This document shows positions 40,001-49,400 of a stretch of DNA of 64,000 bases, in pieces. The stretch is from a virus, in IMG/VR virus record IMGVR_UViG_3300027896_000014, positions 1 to 64,000 of that record; one strand, 5' to 3'. How positions within the stretch are numbered: the stretch's first letter is position 1; the number at the start of each line of letters is the position of its first letter. The position numbers and the translations under genes are program-made. Below the pieces are notes generated by a model, which was not told the DNA's origin, made no database searches, and saw only the letters and a program-made list of their open reading frames with translations.

Positions 40001-42188
40001 TATGGTCTACAAGGGGGCGTCTGCCTGGCTTTCTGGAAAGATGTTTACTAACGTAACTGCCTATGCGACTATTGCAGCGGCCGTGGCTTCGGGCAATAAA
40101 TTACTTTTCATTCCTGAAGGAACTTACACGGAAGCTATATCTCTTTCAAGCTTATCTGACATCTTCATAATGGGGGCTGGAAATGGCACCAAAATTAGGC
40201 CCTCAAGCGGAAGTGCTCTTACTGTGTCAAACTGTTCCCACTGTACAGTTTCAAATTTAATGTTAGATGGGTCTGGCGGAGCTTCTTCAGGTATAACCAT
40301 AAATGTAGCTCCTTATGATCGTTTTCAAAACCTATATATCTCAGGCTTTTCAAGCTATGGCATAAATATAAATGGTGATGGTTCAACGGAAACCTATTTT
40401 AGAGACATTTATATTGACGCCATTAATGACACCTGTTTTAATTACACGAGGGGAACAACCACAGATACGGGTGGGATTTATCTTGATAGAGTCAATCTTA
40501 TGCACGAAGGTGGAAGTGGTACAAAAGCACTAAATATCAGTTGTGCTTCCTATACTAACGTCTTCTGGGAAATAAATAATCTTGTTGTTGATGCTTATGC
40601 TTCCTCCTGCCCAATAACTATTACCAATGCTGGCGATGTTAGGGCCATGAATGTCTGGGTGTCTAATAATGTAGCCAACGATGGTTCTATAAAAATTAGT
40701 GGGGGTGGTCAACAAAGCTATGTTCAAATGAGACTCAATAATGGAAATGCCAATGCTTATGGAATAAATTTTATTAATGGAGCAAATCATATATCTTTTG
40801 AGGCGGTTGAGTTTCCCGAAGCAAGTACTAATGGTTACTGTATTTACTTTGATGGTAGTTCCTATACTGACATCAACTTAGGTAGATACCGCACCGAAGG
40901 GCTAACGCCAGTTTTATCAAATCATCCCTCATACATAACTGTTACGAGTACGGGAGGTGCAGGAGGCGGTATAACCTCTTTAAATGGATTAACCGTATCA
41001 TCTCAAACTTTTGTCAATGACACGAATGTAACAATCACCTCTACGGGTTCAACGCACACTTTGGGATGGCAAAGCACGTTGGCGGATGGAAGAATTTACT
41101 CAGCCTCAAATTGGAACACAGCGTATACCAATCGGGTGAGTTCCTGGACTTCTCCCCTCCAATTCTCTTCTAACACTGCTTCAATCCTACAGGCCAGCAC
41201 CTCGGCAAGTGGATATTTATCTTCGACAGACTGGAATACATTCAACAATAAGCAGAATACCTTGACTAACCCCGTAACGGGGACGGGGACTATGTACTAT
41301 CTTGCTGCTTGGTCCTCTACAAACAGTATTCAGCCCCTTGCATCCCTTGGCACTTCCGGCTACGTGCTCACATCTACCGGTGGTTCGTCTCTTCCCACAT
41401 GGCAGGCTGCGACAGGGGGAGGCAACGTATCCACTAATGGTACGCCTGCCCTTCATCAGTGGGGCGTATGGTATGATTCAAGTCATATTAAAGGTGTAGC
41501 GGTCACAGCTTCGAAGGTAGCGTGTACTGACTCCAACGGCGAGCCGATAGCCTGCACAAACCTTACGGATACCACTGTATCAGCTTTTGATCCCACGGTA
41601 AACTCAGTATTTTATGAAGATTTTAATGCCCTATATGAAAATTCGTGGGAGTTGTTCGGTACTGTCGCTGCCTCTGCCCAGGACAGGAATGGAGTCATAG
41701 TAATTTCTGGCGATGATGCTTCTATTATTCCATTAGGGAGACCTGCTCAAAGCAACATTTCTACCCCATATGTCCAGTCAAAGAATCCTACGGTGATAGT
41801 TAGAGAAGCTCAATTTGGAGCTACTCAAACAACCACACGGTATTTTGGTTTAGCAAGCGGTGATTTAACCGCAGTCCCATATAACGGGATTTATTTTAGA
41901 CATGCTAAAAACAGTAATTATTTTGGAGTATGCCGCAAAGCGGGTTCAGAATCAACAATCGATACAGGTGTCACAGCAGCCAACGGGACTTTTCATACTT
42001 TGAAATTCGTGGTAACTGGAACAACTTCGGTTCAATTTTTTGTGGACGGGAGTTCAAAGGGTTCAATTACCAATGCTACCTATATTCCAACAGTAAATAT
42101 GTATTTTAGTCTGGGAGATGATGATGCTACTTTTAAAAGTACAGAAGGTTTATATATAGATTATGTTTATATAAGCCAGAATCGTTGA
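37032..42188 (+). CDS. long tail-fibre-like protein with a signal peptide
   Basis: 1718 residues. N-terminus MKLKNLIIIGLILLFPVFCH then AAATDYW is a classical Sec signal. Then a fibre body with repeats of SSWTSPLQFSSNTASILQAS, 4 units of GDGTN(F/W)xxSTPT-type, a beta-helix-like region near residues 1020-1300 (CSHCTVSNLMLDGSGG), and a C-terminal jelly roll (VFYEDFNALYENSWEL). Probably the receptor-binding fibre, but a cytoplasmically assembled phage fibre should not carry a Sec signal. ATG at 37032 is preferred over GTG at 37023. Confidence 0.8.
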   Translation: MKLKNLIIIGLILLFPVFCHAAATDYWVDNNGVVHSYSLITKGFQLGTSATAGYVLTTNTSGVGTWQAGGGSIAWGSITGTLSNQTDLQNALNAKESALTFQYSVYRSGNTINLLNDSASPPASYYYGTDSGGTRGFFILPSTSGMIYPGPGIAVSTGSMWGTSITDNSDHWNTAYGWGYWAHTTLAGYGITDAAPLAHKTTEDAINGLVFVNGAGTYSAKVIGTDVQAYNSSLAAIAGGTWIGANSITTLGTIGTGVWQGTAIGDTYISSANNWTTAYTGRVTTWNSPLQFSSNTASILQASTTVSGYLLSTDWNTFNTKEPAISAGATSQYWRGDKSWQTLNQAAVAGLTTSDSPTFTGLTLSGVTSTGASIKLQEGPTSGNTFIAHKAPNTITTSVTYTWPELGTTGYFLKLNDSGGTLVWAAASGGGMTDPMTTIGDMIYRNSSNITDRRAIGTTGQILTVSGGLPVWATPATGLTVGGSDKDVQVNASGTFGADTGVFTYDYTNHMLSVLGSYAGSKLSLTLRNTSTGTTSYNQMSLGNDIASDRFYIRLLSSYFSGLSEYSYIISKASAPMILGVNGSEVMRLTGTYVNIAGLTASQVVMTDASKDLVSQAPAALTKTDDTNMTLTLGGTPATALLQAVSLTLAWTGTLADGKIASATNWNAAYSHKTTEDALSGLVFVSGGSYSSKVIGSDVQAFNANLATIAGLTPVQNKIMVGSGTPAWSVSSFTVPATPTANKALIGDGTNFILSTPTVPFASSPAAGKVMIGDGTNWVASTPTYPNTSPASGKILIGDGTNFIASTPTYPNASSPTVRKILVSDGTNWVASTETYAVPGTSGNVMTSNGTNWISSTPSSMVYPGAGIALSTGSAWGTSITDNSANWNTAYTNRVSSWTSPLQFSSNTASILQASTSASGYLSSTDWNTFNNKEFALTFQYSLYRAGNTINLYNDSASPGNSQYYGTDSGGARGFHTLPSGTVPTGTQGDMVYKGASAWLSGKMFTNVTAYATIAAAVASGNKLLFIPEGTYTEAISLSSLSDIFIMGAGNGTKIRPSSGSALTVSNCSHCTVSNLMLDGSGGASSGITINVAPYDRFQNLYISGFSSYGININGDGSTETYFRDIYIDAINDTCFNYTRGTTTDTGGIYLDRVNLMHEGGSGTKALNISCASYTNVFWEINNLVVDAYASSCPITITNAGDVRAMNVWVSNNVANDGSIKISGGGQQSYVQMRLNNGNANAYGINFINGANHISFEAVEFPEASTNGYCIYFDGSSYTDINLGRYRTEGLTPVLSNHPSYITVTSTGGAGGGITSLNGLTVSSQTFVNDTNVTITSTGSTHTLGWQSTLADGRIYSASNWNTAYTNRVSSWTSPLQFSSNTASILQASTSASGYLSSTDWNTFNNKQNTLTNPVTGTGTMYYLAAWSSTNSIQPLASLGTSGYVLTSTGGSSLPTWQAATGGGNVSTNGTPALHQWGVWYDSSHIKGVAVTASKVACTDSNGEPIACTNLTDTTVSAFDPTVNSVFYEDFNALYENSWELFGTVAASAQDRNGVIVISGDDASIIPLGRPAQSNISTPYVQSKNPTVIVREAQFGATQTTTRYFGLASGDLTAVPYNGIYFRHAKNSNYFGVCRKAGSESTIDTGVTAANGTFHTLKFVVTGTTSVQFFVDGSSKGSITNATYIPTVNMYFSLGDDDATFKSTEGLYIDYVYISQNR
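39687..39794 (+). repeat. 108-bp direct repeat, left copy
   Basis: Identical at DNA level to 41109-41216, inside the fibre gene; encodes NWNTAYTNRVSSWTSPLQFS and the following residues. A near copy occurs earlier at about 37850-37985. The perfect identity against diverged surroundings suggests recent copying. Confidence 0.85.
41109..41216 (+). repeat. 108-bp direct repeat, right copy
   Basis: Second copy of the 39687-39794 repeat, 1422 bases downstream, in frame with the first. Recombination between the copies would delete the beta-helix region and keep the frame. Confidence 0.85.
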
Positions 42189-42200
42189 AAAGGAGGGTCT

Positions 42201-42458
42201 ATGAAAAAGTTCTATTGTTTAGGAATTGTTTTGGTAATCCTGATGGTGATTGGGATTGCAATGGCAGGTGAGAAGGAAGAACTTCAACTCCAAAGAGCCG
42301 TGTTACAGGAGAAATTAGGCCGTCTTATGGCTGAATTTGAACTCGCTAAACGTGATATGCAGGCCATAGAAATCCGGTTAAACGACATAATGAAGGTCGA
42401 GCAAGAGAAGCAGGAAGAGGGGAAGAAAAATACACCAAAACAAGGGGAAAAGAAATGA
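42201..42458 (+). CDS. secreted coiled-coil protein (85 aa)
   Basis: 85 residues: signal peptide MKKFYCLGIVLVILMVIGIA with a MAGEKE cleavage region, then a charged coiled coil (residues 25-75). AAAAGGAGG upstream. It follows the fibre gene and may be a fibre-associated or chaperone protein in the periplasm. Unknown. Confidence 0.65.
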   Translation: MKKFYCLGIVLVILMVIGIAMAGEKEELQLQRAVLQEKLGRLMAEFELAKRDMQAIEIRLNDIMKVEQEKQEEGKKNTPKQGEKK

Positions 42459-42727
42459 CGACGGTTTATAGAACCATCGACTATCGTACAAAAAGATATA
42501 GATTCCCCTTAACTTCTTTTGGGGTTTTGAAGGTAATCGCTCCCGTTTACCCTGTAAACATCGATGTGGTCTATCCAAAACTACCATATACGCTTGTTTG
42601 CACGGTCAATTCAGACGAACCGGTAAGACTCCCATCGCTTCTTGTCGATGCCTGTGAAGTGAGGATTTACGGCCCAGCGGTAACAGCCGTCTATTTAGCG
42701 AGTACCATGCAGGAGTTACCAGCATGA
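42455..42727 (+). CDS. hypothetical protein (90 aa)
   Basis: 90 residues, beta-rich (YRFPLTSFGVLKVIAPVYP, YTLVCTVNSDEPVRLPSLLV, CEVRIYGPAVTAVYLAS). ATGA overlap with the previous gene. Unknown function. Confidence 0.6.
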   Translation: MTTVYRTIDYRTKRYRFPLTSFGVLKVIAPVYPVNIDVVYPKLPYTLVCTVNSDEPVRLPSLLVDACEVRIYGPAVTAVYLASTMQELPA

Positions 42728-42981
42728 AACCAGTCATACCACAGATACGAACCTTCGCCCACGTGCAAAGTGCTCTGAATAATCTCAGGCAATACTATAA
42801 GGGGATTCCCGAAGGACCCGTAATTCCGACCATCAAGACCTTTGGGGATGCGAAGACCGGATTGAATAACATTAGAAGTTATTACTCAAAAATCAAAGGC
42901 TCCCCTGTCATTCCGACCGTAAAAACATTCAGGGATGCACAGAGTGCCTTAAATAACGTAAGGAGTGGGACGAATGTATGA
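42724..42981 (+). CDS. three-repeat small protein (85 aa)
   Basis: 85 residues made of three ~28-residue repeats beginning PVIPQI/PVIPTI/PVIPTV, each with TF..(V/A)(Q/K)(S/T)(A/G)LNN(L/I/V)R. No family recognised. ATGA overlap at both ends. Confidence 0.6.
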   Translation: MKPVIPQIRTFAHVQSALNNLRQYYKGIPEGPVIPTIKTFGDAKTGLNNIRSYYSKIKGSPVIPTVKTFRDAQSALNNVRSGTNV

Positions 42982-43190
42982 ATAGAGAAAGCGTTGATTC
43001 ATCGAATGTTAAGTCCGTGGGTTATGACCTTCAAACCCAAACTCTTGAGGCGGAGTTTAGTTCAGGAGCGGTCTATCAATATGAGGGGGTATCTCCAGAA
43101 CTTCATCAATCCTTGATGGATGCCGATTCGATCGGGGGCTTTCTCCGAACCAACATCATAAAGGGTGCTTTCAAGACCAAGAAATTATGA
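42978..43190 (+). CDS. KTSC-domain protein
   Basis: 70 residues: SSNVKSVGYDLQTQTLEAEF, then a YQYEGVSPELHQSL segment and a GGFLRTNIIKG end. This matches the small KTSC domain, which is common in phages and conjugative elements but has no settled function. ATGA overlap at both ends. Confidence 0.8.
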   Translation: MNRESVDSSNVKSVGYDLQTQTLEAEFSSGAVYQYEGVSPELHQSLMDADSIGGFLRTNIIKGAFKTKKL

Positions 43191-43615
43191 AAGTGCTTCC
43201 TATGACAAAAGAGAATGTGGAGTACGTAATCGATAATCTTGATGAGTTGTGTCAAAAGGAAATCGATGTGTTTGGAGAGAACGTTCAACAAACTAAAGAA
43301 AGGTTTATCTCTATGATCGGGAAGCCCTTTACTGGGGCCTTCTATAACCACGATGGTAATTGCTGTGCCGTGGGGTATTTGGAATCAATCGGGTTTAACA
43401 GATGGAGAAGCCACTTCGTAGCGAGACAAGGAGGACTTAAACGGATCGCAAGGGGTTTAACAGACTTCTTTTCAAGATTTTCAGACGGGATCGTTAAGGC
43501 GAAAGGATATGTCGAAATATTATCCGGTTCCGATGATGCCTGGAAGTGGTTTTTTCTTATGGGGTTCACCTGTGAAGGAACCGACGGAGTAATCCAAAAG
43601 TATGTAAAGAGGTAG
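43187..43615 (+). CDS. acyltransferase-like protein (142 aa)
   Basis: 142 residues resembling the small acetyltransferase-like proteins found in podovirus virion operons (for example around internal virion genes of T7-like phages): GNCCAVGYLESIGFNRW, KAKGYVEILSGSDDAWKWFF, MGFTCEG. Glycine-rich CoA-loop is not obvious, so activity is doubtful. ATGA overlap with the KTSC gene. Confidence 0.6.
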   Translation: MKVLPMTKENVEYVIDNLDELCQKEIDVFGENVQQTKERFISMIGKPFTGAFYNHDGNCCAVGYLESIGFNRWRSHFVARQGGLKRIARGLTDFFSRFSDGIVKAKGYVEILSGSDDAWKWFFLMGFTCEGTDGVIQKYVKR

Positions 43616-43640
43616 AAAATACCAAAAAGTGAGGTAGCTT

Positions 43641-44126
43641 ATGTGTGGTCCTGGTGCTGAAATAAAGGAAACTCCCCAAGAAAGAATATCTGCTCAAAAA
43701 GACGTAGAGCTTTGGAATTATTATCAGCAATACTATAAACCTCTTATGGATAAGTATATTGCCCAGACGACAGATCCAACGGCACAGGCAGAAGAGAAGG
43801 CGCAGGTTGCAGGTCAAATCAACGCAGAGGTTATGAAAAATGTCGATCCTTCAAAGGTCTCAGCAAATCCCGTTGAGAACACAAGAAGGCTTGCTGGTTT
43901 GGCAACGCAGGGTGCTGGAGCCCAGGTCGGAGGGCAGTCCGCAGTTAAATTCCGTCAACTCGGAGCACTTGAAGATATTATTAACGTTGGCAAGGGTGAA
44001 GAAGCATCGGCTCAAAAAGGTCTGGAGGTATCGGCAGAGCAATCGGTACAGAGGGCGATAGCCAAGAAACAATTACAGGCCCAAAAGATGCAGGGGATTT
44101 CGAGCGGTATCGGCTCTATCATTTAA
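43641..44126 (+). CDS. internal virion-like protein (161 aa)
   Basis: 161 residues, Gln/Ala-rich helical (KDVELWNYYQQYYKPLMDK, AQAEEKAQVAGQINAEVMKN). It resembles small helical proteins that accompany podovirus internal virion proteins. GTGAGGTAGCTT upstream. Role by context. Confidence 0.6.
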   Translation: MCGPGAEIKETPQERISAQKDVELWNYYQQYYKPLMDKYIAQTTDPTAQAEEKAQVAGQINAEVMKNVDPSKVSANPVENTRRLAGLATQGAGAQVGGQSAVKFRQLGALEDIINVGKGEEASAQKGLEVSAEQSVQRAIAKKQLQAQKMQGISSGIGSII

Positions 44127-44138
44127 GGAGATAAAGTC

Positions 44139-44558
44139 ATGGCAGATCAAAGTATTGATCCTGGTTATGCGGCAGCATACCCGAGGCAGACGGGCTTCCT
44201 TCTAAGTCTGGCCCAGTTTCAGGACTGGCAATCTACATTTCAGCCGATAGAGCTTCAGGCGATGCAACAAATATCGCTTAACGATCCTGCTGTATTGGAT
44301 AAGGCAGTAAATGAGGCCGAATCAGCTACGAGAGAAAGTTTCGGAACTTTGGAGGGTGTAGGAGAAAGACAGAATCGAGCACTCGGAGTGAATCCCACTC
44401 CGGAACAGCAAACAGTAAGCCGTAGACTCATGGATTTAAGCGAAGCGTCAAGCATGGCTGGAGCGGCAAATACCGCAAGAGCCAATGTTCGTAAGCAGGA
44501 TCGCTATTTACTCTTCGGAGGTGCAGGAAATCCGAACGTTGCCTCTCCGACGGGATAG
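44139..44558 (+). CDS. internal virion-like protein (139 aa)
   Basis: 139 residues, helical: SIDPGYAAAYPRQTGFLLSL, FQPIELQAMQQISLND, ESATRESFGTLEGVGERQN. Similar composition to its neighbour at 43641. TAAGGAGA upstream. Virion-ejected protein is plausible. Confidence 0.6.
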   Translation: MADQSIDPGYAAAYPRQTGFLLSLAQFQDWQSTFQPIELQAMQQISLNDPAVLDKAVNEAESATRESFGTLEGVGERQNRALGVNPTPEQQTVSRRLMDLSEASSMAGAANTARANVRKQDRYLLFGGAGNPNVASPTG

Positions 44559-44570
44559 GAGGATAAAATC

Positions 44571-44903
44571 ATGGCAGGTTTAATACAAACGGGAGCGACA
44601 TATAGAGATCGAGCGCTATCTGGCATCGTTGCGGAATCTGGACTTGCACAAAAAAGGGAATTGGCGAGTAAAGAATTTGAGGCAAAGAAAATTGAGGGGG
44701 TCGGAAGCTCAATCGAAACGGGGATTAAGGACATTGCAAAAATCGTGTCCGCTGCTTTCGGCGGCATGGGGATGATACCGGGCGGAGACAAAAAACCCAC
44801 CTTTGAGGGTGGGGTTGCTGGAGATATCACAGCGGCAGAAATGGGAGAAGCTGCCACGGCAGGTGCACCAATGGCGGAAGGACGATTCGGACCAATGCAA
44901 TAG
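44571..44903 (+). CDS. internal virion-like protein (110 aa)
   Basis: 110 residues: AGLIQTGATYRDRALSGIVA and a glycine-rich centre (FGGMGMIPGGDKK). The stretch AGGAGGATAAAATCATGGCA at its start recurs at the next gene. Function unknown; probably virion-associated. Confidence 0.55.
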   Translation: MAGLIQTGATYRDRALSGIVAESGLAQKRELASKEFEAKKIEGVGSSIETGIKDIAKIVSAAFGGMGMIPGGDKKPTFEGGVAGDITAAEMGEAATAGAPMAEGRFGPMQ

Positions 44904-44915
44904 GAGGATAAAATC

Positions 44916-46469
44916 ATGGCAGGAGAAATTACTGGTTTAATTACGAGTATCATGGAGCGTCCTGTCCGTCAGAGGTTGTTACAGGAGCAATTGGAAACGA
45001 GCCAAGAGCGAAGACGGTACATGCGGGGCCAAGAAGAGCAAAGAACTGTTCAAACTGAAAGAGAAAAGCAGGCCCTTGAAAAATCAAAATACGAATTTGA
45101 TATGACCAAAGACACCGATTTAGATACAACCCTTCAACACAAAATAGTTGGCGCTGCGTATAAAATGAGCAATAACCTTCCCCTTGATTCCGACGAACAA
45201 ACCGCCTTCGTGACGGGCATGTATAGAGAAAATCGTTATTTTAAGGGAAAGAATTTTGCTCAACTGGATGAACTAAAAAAGAACCTGGAGACAATTAACA
45301 GCGAGTTTAATCGTCTTACTCCTGTCATTACTGAGCAGGCCAAACAAGGACGGGAGCGTATGGTTATAGACAAAGACCAGGCCCCAGAACTCTTCTCCGC
45401 ACTCCAAGGTACGCATGGAGATATTTTTAACTTGGGCACCGATCGAACAGGCAAGAAGGCGCAATCGAAGATATTGAGTAAACTCTATATTGACACAAAG
45501 AATGGAACGATCACGCCACACTTCGATATCGTCGATTCAGAGGGGAAACCCTACAGTTCGCCAGCCACAGAAGGAAGAACGGCAGATCCTAACGGTCAAG
45601 TATTGAGGATACCCATCGGTGTGTTCATTGACCAATTCAAGGGTTTGAGCCGTATGTCGGACCATATCACGGCACTCCGGTTGAAATTGGGCGATAAGGG
45701 GATGCTTGAAGAGTTTAAGAAATCGGAAGCCGTCCATAAAGAATCTCTTGCATTTAATAAAGCGGACGATGCTGTAGAGGAATTAAAAAGAAAGAACCCC
45801 AATGCAACTGTAGAGGAAAAGAGGAAAGTTTATGCCCGAGCCGCAGGAGAAGCGGGAATGGATGATGATAAGATTAAAAAGAACTTAGATTATCTTTTCC
45901 CGAAGCCGACGGCAGAGACTCAATATCAGAAAGAAACCATCGAAGAAAAACGCAAGTCCAGAGAACTTAAAGGAAGAGAGGTAGACATCAAAGAAAAAGA
46001 ATTGGGTGAAAAGCGTACCGAGAGGAAAGAAAAAGAAGAGGAGAAAAAAAAGAAGGAGGCTGAGAAACCTCTATCCGTGAGCGAGCAAAAAGAGCTTAAC
46101 GATGAGATATTTTCAAGATATTCCCGTCTGATTGATGAAGATGTGGAAGACAGAGAAGGAATTATAAAAAGGAAAAAACCAGATGAACTAATAGGAAATC
46201 TTCCTGATGAACACCAAAATCTTGTAAGAAATATAAGGGATCGAGCGACGGAGTTGAAACAAGAGGACCGCAAAATGACATGGAATCAGGCTATTAATAA
46301 GGCCGAACAAGAAATGGGGAAGCCAGAGAAGATTTTAAAACCTATCCCTAAAAAAGTGATTGAATCAATAACAAAGAAGTTCAAGGATATGCCCAAGGGA
46401 CCCAATAAACAAAAAAAGATGGAAGAAGAGGCCAAGAAGCAAGGGTATGATCCTCAGAAACAGGAATAA
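44916..46469 (+). CDS. large helical virion-operon protein (517 aa)
   Basis: 517 residues, mostly charged coiled coil: a first helical part (VRQRLLQEQLETSQERRRYM), a small domain with DLGTDRTGKKAQSK-like turns and KLYIDTKNGTITPHFDIVD, then a long Lys/Glu-rich coiled coil (residues 320-400) and a basic tail. Position immediately before the giant 2139-residue protein suggests an internal virion partner. Unrecognised family. Confidence 0.65.
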   Translation: MAGEITGLITSIMERPVRQRLLQEQLETSQERRRYMRGQEEQRTVQTEREKQALEKSKYEFDMTKDTDLDTTLQHKIVGAAYKMSNNLPLDSDEQTAFVTGMYRENRYFKGKNFAQLDELKKNLETINSEFNRLTPVITEQAKQGRERMVIDKDQAPELFSALQGTHGDIFNLGTDRTGKKAQSKILSKLYIDTKNGTITPHFDIVDSEGKPYSSPATEGRTADPNGQVLRIPIGVFIDQFKGLSRMSDHITALRLKLGDKGMLEEFKKSEAVHKESLAFNKADDAVEELKRKNPNATVEEKRKVYARAAGEAGMDDDKIKKNLDYLFPKPTAETQYQKETIEEKRKSRELKGREVDIKEKELGEKRTERKEKEEEKKKKEAEKPLSVSEQKELNDEIFSRYSRLIDEDVEDREGIIKRKKPDELIGNLPDEHQNLVRNIRDRATELKQEDRKMTWNQAINKAEQEMGKPEKILKPIPKKVIESITKKFKDMPKGPNKQKKMEEEAKKQGYDPQKQE

Positions 46470-46472
46470 ACC

Positions 46473-49400
46473 ATGGGTGTGTTTGACGAGTTTGGGACAG
46501 CAACCGAAAAAGAAGTAAAGCACGAAGAGAAAGTTCCCGGAAGTGTGTTCGCCGAATACGGGAAACCCGAAGGTCCTTCTCTTTTCCAAAGAGGCAAGGA
46601 AGCCGTCCGACAGCTTACCCAACCAATTCCACCGGAAGCATGGGGAGGAGAGGAAAAACCCGCTCATCCAGAATGGGGTACGAGGGCAGATGGGACTCCG
46701 AAGGGACCTGGATTCTTAGGAACATTAAAGAGGCCAGATGGAAAGATTTCAACTGAATTGTCTATCGGGGTAGAAATGGATGGGAAAGAAACCGAGATTC
46801 CCTCCCTTGTTCCTACGTTGACCAAAGATGAAATAGATCACCTTCTGAGTGGGGAAAAACCTACAAAACAAATTATTGATAAAGCCACTGAACATGCGAG
46901 AAAAAGAATCTCAGAGGGTAAGAGTCCATTTGCTCAAGAAGGTGAGCAACCTAAAAAAGAACCCCCTCTTCAACAACCCGAATTTGCCACTGGTCCAGCC
47001 GTACCCGCTCCAAGGGCTTTAGCTCCACTGCCAGAACCAGAGCCCAAGGGTCCCCTTGGAAGGGCTGCCAGAGAACTTAGACCAGCGATCCAGACCGTTG
47101 AAGACATTGCCTCTGTTTACGCACCCCTTGAGGCCGCTGCGAACCTTTTCTCCCAGACCTATGGTCTTGCTGCCACTGGAATAGCTCAACTCGTGGGGCT
47201 TCCTTTTGGTAAATCAAGAGAACTCGGAGAAGCCGTTTCTAAGGCAACCATTTATGAACCGAAAACTGAAGCCGGTAAAAGACTCACTAAGACAGCAGAA
47301 TACCCCTTTGAACTTCTTGATGTCGCCGGAGAAAAGGCGGCTGATATTACCAGAGAAATTACAGGAAGCCCCGCACTTGCTACCGGAGTTGGTACAGCAA
47401 TAAAGGCTGCCCCCCTTGCTCTTGGAGTGAGAAAAACTGCACTATCCGCTCTCAAATCGGTGACCGACTCAACCTGGTATAGAAGCCTTGCCATACCAGA
47501 GAGGAGCCTCGTTGTTCAATCTTTGGATGACATGATTTCTAAGGGGTTGAGCGAGGGCGAGATTCTGCGACGTTGGAATAACCCTTCTTGGAGAGAAGAG
47601 GCTTTAGCGAGGAGGATGAAGGGAGAAGCTCCTCCAGAAGCTCCCGCCGAGGCCGCACCGAAGCCAGAAGTCGCCGTCAAGCCCAAACCATCCCCTAAAG
47701 TAGAAGAGCCAGCTAAAATTAAGCCTTCAGAGACCATCAAAGAACGTGTCCCAATAGAGGAGCCAACCAAAGAAGAAGTTGCAAGAGAGCCTATGGCTGT
47801 GAAGCCAGGAGAGGCAGAAAAACCTGCACCCGAGGCCGAACATCTTCGACCAGCCATTATTCACAACGGTAAAGTTAGTGAAGGCGAAGTCGGTGGTACT
47901 CATCCAGACATTCTCGAAGCCCAAGACATAAGCCCAGAGGAACCGCATGAAAGGGGATTCATTTCTCCTGAAGGAAAGTTTCTTAGCCGGACCGAGGCAA
48001 AGGATTGGGTGAGAGAGAATCAGCCCAAGGTAGCCGAAGAATTGCAGAGACAGACCGGAACGGGTGAAGAACTCTACAGTGAACATTACAGGGAAGCCGC
48101 AGGGATTGAACCGGCAAAGGAAGAAGCAAAACCACTCGAACCCCCTAAAGGATGGACAACTGTAGTTCAGCCTACATGGAGAAAAACTCCAGGTTGGCAA
48201 GCCGAATTAGATTGGAAAGATAAGAGAATAGTTTTTGAGACTGAGGCCGATGCAAAGAATCCCGACATAATTAACCACGAAATTGGGCATATCCAACTTG
48301 AGGATAAATTAGGAGACGTTCAAAAACTTTCCGACAGTTCGCTTCTTGAAGAATATGCGAAGGTGAGAAATGAACCGAAAGATATGCACGTTAATTTTAT
48401 CAGAGAACACCTTGCCATGGATTATGGACAGTATTTAACAAACCCTGATGAGGTTAAGCCAGAATTAAAAACCTTATTTGATAAATATTTTCCAAAGGAG
48501 GTGCCAGATGCCGTTAAAGAAAGGGTCGAGCCAACGCACGATATCGGAGAATATCAGCGAGTTAGTAAGGGCGGGATACCCGGACGGCCACGGGCAGGCA
48601 GGGGCGATCGCATTCTCGAAGGCGGGGAAGTCCCGAAAGAAGAAGAAAAAAAAGTAAAAGAACCTTGGGAGATAACTCAAAGTGAGTATCTTGATGATCT
48701 ATTTGAAGGAATACAAAAGCCAAAAGAACTTGGAGTCGAGAAAAGAAGGCATAAGATAGCAGTAAATAAAGCCCTCTCCGAAGGTAAGCCCGTTCCACCC
48801 GAAGTTTTAGCCGATTATCCAGACCTTCATAAGCCTGCCCTTTCCCCCACCGCCAAAGATCAATATGCTCTCACAAAAGAATCCACCCGAGAAAGTCCTG
48901 CCGAGGTAAAACCTGGCGATTGGTCTAAAGGCGAATCCCGTCCCTTTGCCTTCGATCCGAACTCTACCGAGAATGAAGGTCGATTCAGACTCTACCCGCC
49001 TGAAGATATTAAACCAAACACTTACATAAGCCAAAAGGCAGTTAGGTCCAGAGGGATTGAACCCACTGAAGGTGTTCGATTTCTCTTGGCGGATGCTAAG
49101 GCAGGTGGTCGAGTTATTCAGGCCATTCGCTTTGATAAGTCCATTATGCCAGAAGAGAAGGCGAAAGATTGGTGGGAAGAAAATAAAGGGAAGTTTGAGT
49201 TTGGGGGAATTAAAAAAGAACAGGAAGTTAAACAACCAAGTTTTTTGAGTATTAAAAAAGAAGAAATAACAGGCAAGGAGGCCAAAGATGTTACTACATC
49301 GAACAGCAAAGAATGGAGTGACCTTTTTCTTCGAAAGCTCAGCACTGGAAGATCCGAAGTTCAGGGAATCCTTAAAGATCGCCTTGGAAAAGGATTCAAC

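Noticed and set aside
39687-41216. CRISPR array
   Set aside because: The repeats are in frame within a fibre gene and there are only two copies; no leader, no cas genes.
37032-42188. Diversity-generating retroelement around the fibre
   Set aside because: No reverse transcriptase or adenine-mutated template repeat was seen in the window.
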